DNA of 64,000 bases from Streptomyces sp. ISL-94 (GTDB taxonomy: Bacteria > Actinomycetota > Actinomycetes > Streptomycetales > Streptomycetaceae). The notes under the pieces were generated by a model, which saw only the letters and a list, made by a program, of their open reading frames with translations, searched no databases and was not told the DNA's origin. Below, piece by piece: positions 60,936 to 64,000 of this stretch (the stretch's first letter is position 1; each line of letters begins with the position of its first letter). The stretch is taken from NCBI RefSeq assembly GCF_018614075.1, contig NZ_JAGGOZ010000113.1, forward strand, positions 55,943 to 119,942, written 5' to 3'. The translations under genes were made by a program, and so were the position numbers.

Positions 60936-61951
60936 CCGAGCACGAGACCGCGCACGACACGACGCACGAGACCGCGCACGACACGACGCACGAGACCGCG
61001 CACGACACGACGCACGAGACCGCGCACGACCGAGACGGAGCACAGGTGAGTACGGGCACGACAGTGGAGCCCGGCGAGGCCGCCGAGGCGGCCATCCCCG
61101 AGTTGGTGATCATCTCCGGGATGTCCGGGGCCGGCCGCAGTACGGCGGCCAAGTGTCTGGAGGACCTCGGCTGGTTCGTCGTCGACAACCTCCCGCCGGC
61201 GCTGATCCCCACCATGGTGGAGCTCGGCGCCCGCTCCCAGGGCAACGTGGCCCGCATCGCCGTCGTCGTCGACGTCCGCGGCCGCCAGTTCTTCGACGCC
61301 CTGCGCGAGTCCCTCGCCGACCTCGACAGCCGCGGCGTCACCCGCCGCATCGTCTTCCTGGAGTCCTCCGACGACGCGCTGGTCCGCCGCTTCGAGTCGG
61401 TCCGCCGCCCCCACCCCCTGCAGGGCGACGGGCGCATCACCGACGGCATCGCCGCCGAGCGCGACCTGCTGCGCGAGCTGCGCGGCGACGCCGACCTGGT
61501 CATCGACACCTCCAGCCTGAACGTGCACGAACTGCGCGCCAAGATGGACGCCCAGTTCGCCGGCGACGAGGAGCCCGAGCTCCGCGCGACCGTCATGTCC
61601 TTCGGGTACAAGTACGGCCTCCCCGTCGACGCCGACCTCGTGGTCGACTGCCGCTTCATCCCCAACCCGCACTGGGTGCCGGAGCTGCGCCCCTTCACCG
61701 GGCTCAACGAGGAGGTCTCGGGCTACGTCTTCAGCCAGCCCGGCGCCAAGGAGTTCCTCGACCGCTACACCGAGCTGCTCCAGCTCATCGCCACCGGCTA
61801 CCGCCGCGAGGGCAAGCGCTACGTGACCATCGCGGTCGGGTGCACGGGCGGCAAGCACCGCAGCGTGGCCATGTCCGAGAAGCTCGCCGCCCGCCTCGCC
61901 TCCGAGGGAGTCGAGACCGTCGTAGTCCACCGGGACATGGGGCGCGAGTGA
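60932..61951 (+). CDS. rapZ: RapZ-family nucleotide-binding protein with repeated N-terminus
   Basis: 339 aa. The first ~35 residues are 3.75 copies of HETAHDTT, encoded by a 24-bp tandem repeat. The family domain begins at ~55: PELVIISGMSGAGRSTAAKCLEDLGWFVVDNLPPALIP. The P-loop reads GMSGAGRS, with Arg instead of the usual Lys, as I recall for Streptomyces homologues. Walker B-like VVDVRGRQFF, the C-terminal LPVDADLVVDCRFIPNPHWVPELRP and GCTGGKHRSVAMSEKLA follow. In E. coli RapZ delivers the GlmZ RNA to RNase E; in Gram-positives the operon mates YvcK and WhiA point to cell-envelope and division control. The start overlaps uvrC and the end overlaps yvcK (GTGA). Confidence 0.93.
   Translation: MTEHETAHDTTHETAHDTTHETAHDTTHETAHDRDGAQVSTGTTVEPGEAAEAAIPELVIISGMSGAGRSTAAKCLEDLGWFVVDNLPPALIPTMVELGARSQGNVARIAVVVDVRGRQFFDALRESLADLDSRGVTRRIVFLESSDDALVRRFESVRRPHPLQGDGRITDGIAAERDLLRELRGDADLVIDTSSLNVHELRAKMDAQFAGDEEPELRATVMSFGYKYGLPVDADLVVDCRFIPNPHWVPELRPFTGLNEEVSGYVFSQPGAKEFLDRYTELLQLIATGYRREGKRYVTIAVGCTGGKHRSVAMSEKLAARLASEGVETVVVHRDMGRE
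60941..61030 (+). repeat. 24-bp tandem repeat in rapZ
   Basis: 3.75 nearly identical copies of a 24-bp unit beginning CACGAGACCGCGCACGACAC, eight codons long, in the 5' end of rapZ. Gain or loss of a unit keeps the frame. Confidence 0.93.
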
Positions 61952-63003
61952 CCGCACGGACCCCGCGGCTGAGCCGCCTGCGCCGCCTCACCCCGGGACG
62001 GGGCGAAGGCGGCGCAGGACGCTCCGGCCGCCGGCGCGGCGCCGCGCCCAAGGTCGTCGCCCTCGGCGGCGGCCAGGGCCTGTCGGCCTCCCTCACCGCC
62101 CTGCGCCGCATCACCGGTGACCTCACCGCCGTCGTCACCGTCGCCGACGACGGCGGCTCCAGCGGCCGGCTCCGCGAGGAGCTCGGCGTGCTGCCGCCCG
62201 GCGACCTGCGCAAGGCGCTGGCCGCGCTGTGCGGGGACGACGAATGGGGCCAGACCTGGGCGCGGGTCATCCAGCACCGCTTCCAGTCCAGGGGCGCCCT
62301 GCACGAGCACGCCGTCGGCAATCTGCTGATCGTCGCCCTGTGGGAACAGCTCGGCGATCCCGTCCAGGCCCTCGACCTCGTGGGCAGGCTGCTGGGCGCC
62401 CAGGGCCGGGTGCTGCCGATGTCGGCCGTCCCGCTGGAGCTCCAGGCCCTGGTCAAGGGGCACGACCCGGCCCGCCCCGAGGACGTGGACACCGTCCGCG
62501 GGCAGGCCACGGTGGCCCTCACCCCCGGCGAGGTGCTCTCCGTACAGGTGGTGCCGGGCGACCCGCCGGCCGTGCCGGAGGCCGTCGCGGCGGTGCTCGA
62601 CGCCGACTGGGTGGTGCTCGGGCCGGGGTCCTGGTTCTCCTCTGTGATCCCGCACCTGCTGGTGCCGGAACTGCTCGACGCGCTGATGGAGACGAAGGCC
62701 CGGCGGGTCCTCTCGTTGAACCTCGCGCCGCAGCCCGGCGAAACAGAGGGCTTCTCTCCGCAGCGTCATTTGGAGGTTTTGGCCCGACACGCCCCTAAAC
62801 TCGCCCTGGACGTGGTGCTGGCCGACCAGGCCGCCGTGCCCGACCGCGAGTCCCTCGCCGATGCCGCAAAACGGTTCGGCGCCGCGGTCGAGCTGGCGCC
62901 GGTCGCCCGGCTAGACGGCTCTCCGAAGCACGATCCGGAGCTGCTCGCCGCCGCGTACGACCGTATTTTTCGGATGCATGGAAGGATCGGCCCATGGCGA
63001 TGA
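61948..63003 (+). CDS. yvcK: YvcK/CofD-like gluconeogenesis factor
   Basis: 351 aa cytoplasmic protein of the YvcK (CuvA) family, binding UDP-sugars and required for envelope integrity on gluconeogenic carbon. An Arg-rich N-terminus of ~30 residues precedes KVVALGGGQGLSASLTALRRI, VTVADDGGSSGRLREELGVLPPGDLRKALAAL, LHEHAVGNLLIVALWEQLGD and VVLGPGSWFSSVIPHLLVPELLDAL. The last part (VVLADQAAVPDRESLADAAKRFGA) is specific to actinobacteria. GTG 61948 overlaps the rapZ stop by 4 bp (GTGA). The 3' end overlaps whiA by 10 bp, so all three are translated from one message. Confidence 0.95.
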   Translation: MTARTPRLSRLRRLTPGRGEGGAGRSGRRRGAAPKVVALGGGQGLSASLTALRRITGDLTAVVTVADDGGSSGRLREELGVLPPGDLRKALAALCGDDEWGQTWARVIQHRFQSRGALHEHAVGNLLIVALWEQLGDPVQALDLVGRLLGAQGRVLPMSAVPLELQALVKGHDPARPEDVDTVRGQATVALTPGEVLSVQVVPGDPPAVPEAVAAVLDADWVVLGPGSWFSSVIPHLLVPELLDALMETKARRVLSLNLAPQPGETEGFSPQRHLEVLARHAPKLALDVVLADQAAVPDRESLADAAKRFGAAVELAPVARLDGSPKHDPELLAAAYDRIFRMHGRIGPWR

Positions 63004-63989
63004 CGCCCGCGGTGAAGGATGAGATTTCCCGCCTCCCCGTCACCCGGACCTGCTGCAGAAAGGCGGAGGTCTCGGCGATCCTTCGGTTCGCGGGCGGCCT
63101 CCACCTGGTGAGCGGACGGATCGTCATCGAGGCGGAGCTGGACACGGGCATCGCTGCCCGCCGGCTGCGCAAGGACATCCTGGAGATCTTCGGGCACTCC
63201 TCGGACCTGGTGGTCATGGCTCCCGGCGGTCTGCGCCGCGGCAGCCGCTACGTGGTCCGCGTCGTGGCCGGAGGCGACCAGCTGGCCCGCCAGACGGGCC
63301 TCGTGGACGGCCGCGGACGCCCGATCCGGGGCCTCCCGCCGCAGGTGGTCTCCGGGGCCACCTGTGACGCCGAGGCGGCCTGGCGCGGCGCCTTCCTGGC
63401 CCACGGCTCGCTCACCGAGCCGGGACGGTCCTCCTCCCTGGAGGTCACCTGCCCCGGCCCGGAGGCCGCTCTGGCCCTGGTGGGCGCCGCCCGCAGGCTC
63501 TCCATCGCCGCCAAGGCGCGCGAGGTGCGCGGGGTCGACCGGGTCGTGGTCCGCGACGGCGATGCGATCGGCGCCCTGCTGACCCGGCTGGGCGCGCACG
63601 AGTCCGTGCTGGCCTGGGAGGAGCGGCGGATGCGGCGCGAGGTGCGCGCCACCGCCAACCGCCTCGCCAACTTCGACGATGCCAACCTGCGCCGCTCGGC
63701 GCGTGCCGCGGTGGCCGCCGGAGCCCGCGTGCAGCGTGCGCTGGAGATCCTCGGCGAGGAGGTCCCCGAGCACCTCGCCGCGGCCGGCCGGCTGCGCATG
63801 GAGCACAAGCAGGCCTCCCTGGAGGAGCTGGGCGCGCTCGCCGACCCGCCGCTGACGAAGGACGCGGTCGCGGGCCGGATCCGCCGGCTGCTGGCGATGG
63901 CCGACAAGCGGGCCCAGGACCTCGGGATCCCGGGCACCGAGTCCAACCTCGACCTCAGCGAGGAGATGGCCGACAACATGGCCGGCTAG
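62994..63989 (+). CDS. whiA: sporulation transcription factor WhiA
   Basis: 331 aa. WhiA is a DNA-binding regulator that with WhiB switches Streptomyces hyphae to sporulation septation and activates ftsZ and others. The N-terminal half is a degenerate LAGLIDADG homing-endonuclease fold (TRTCCRKAEVSAILRFAGGLHLVSGRIVIEAELDTG, RGAFLAHGSLTEPGRSSSLEVTCP) without nuclease residues. The C-terminal HTH is HKQASLEELGALADPPLTKDAVAGRIRRLLAMADKRA. The extreme C-terminus is LDLSEEMADNMAG. ATG 62994 overlaps the yvcK end by 10 bp; ATG 63000 would shorten it by two residues. It is the last gene in the window, 11 bp from the right edge. Confidence 0.98.
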   Translation: MAMTPAVKDEISRLPVTRTCCRKAEVSAILRFAGGLHLVSGRIVIEAELDTGIAARRLRKDILEIFGHSSDLVVMAPGGLRRGSRYVVRVVAGGDQLARQTGLVDGRGRPIRGLPPQVVSGATCDAEAAWRGAFLAHGSLTEPGRSSSLEVTCPGPEAALALVGAARRLSIAAKAREVRGVDRVVVRDGDAIGALLTRLGAHESVLAWEERRMRREVRATANRLANFDDANLRRSARAAVAAGARVQRALEILGEEVPEHLAAAGRLRMEHKQASLEELGALADPPLTKDAVAGRIRRLLAMADKRAQDLGIPGTESNLDLSEEMADNMAG

Positions 63990-64000
63990 TGCTGTGGCCG

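Overview
The window is high-GC actinobacterial chromosome, almost certainly Streptomyces. The evidence is third-position GC bias on both strands, many GTG starts and GTGA/ATGA overlaps, a chaplin, WhiA, mycothiol-dependent enzymes, DUF2293, DUF4184 and DUF6343 proteins, and a Streptomyces-type palindromic repeat. From memory, the gene order (ANTAR regulator - liv operon - polA - rpsA - coaE - uvrB - uvrA - uvrC - rapZ - yvcK - whiA) follows the core of the S. coelicolor chromosome. No prophage, CRISPR array or biosynthetic cluster is visible.

Left part (1-23 kb): a truncated HTH/LAGLIDADG-like gene and an unusual tRNA with anticodon CAA, a PdtaR-like ANTAR response regulator, the branched-chain amino acid ABC transporter livK-livHMGF, a thioesterase, a YdeP-type molybdopterin oxidoreductase, polA, a secreted transglycosylase, an hrpB helicase gene interrupted by a palindromic repeat and frameshifted, and rpsA with a clear promoter, a long leader and a strong terminator.

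Middle (23-46 kb): a PAC2 protein, coaE, a TPR protein, two gene remnants, a coupled SNF2 helicase-SWIM zinc-finger pair, a long chaplin with a sortase signal, a pseudouridine catabolic pair (psuG plus a PfkB kinase), ogt, a glycerophosphodiester phosphodiesterase, uvrB, two TerD proteins, and a TerC transporter behind what looks like a yybP-ykoY manganese riboswitch with a readable anti-Shine-Dalgarno switch.

Right part (46-64 kb): an MFS transporter, two small enzymes, uvrA, a TetR/oxidoreductase divergent pair with two operator palindromes, a PfkB kinase, a Rieske protein, a TnpB remnant, a regulator next to a secreted papain-like protease and a membrane-anchored partner, a tandem repeat block, and the coupled run uvrC-rapZ-yvcK-whiA.

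Two regulatory themes run through the window. First, five genes (polA, the SNF2 helicase, ogt, uvrB, uvrC) have a promoter fitting TTGTCRGTG-N8-TAnnnT, the LexA-independent DNA-damage (RecA-NDp/PafBC) promoter of actinobacteria. This ties four repair genes together and pulls the SNF2-SWIM operon into the same regulon. Second, at least eleven genes have a -10 box ending 6-8 nt before the start codon and mostly no ribosome binding site, so they are probably leaderless. All assignments are from reading the sequence; no database search was run.
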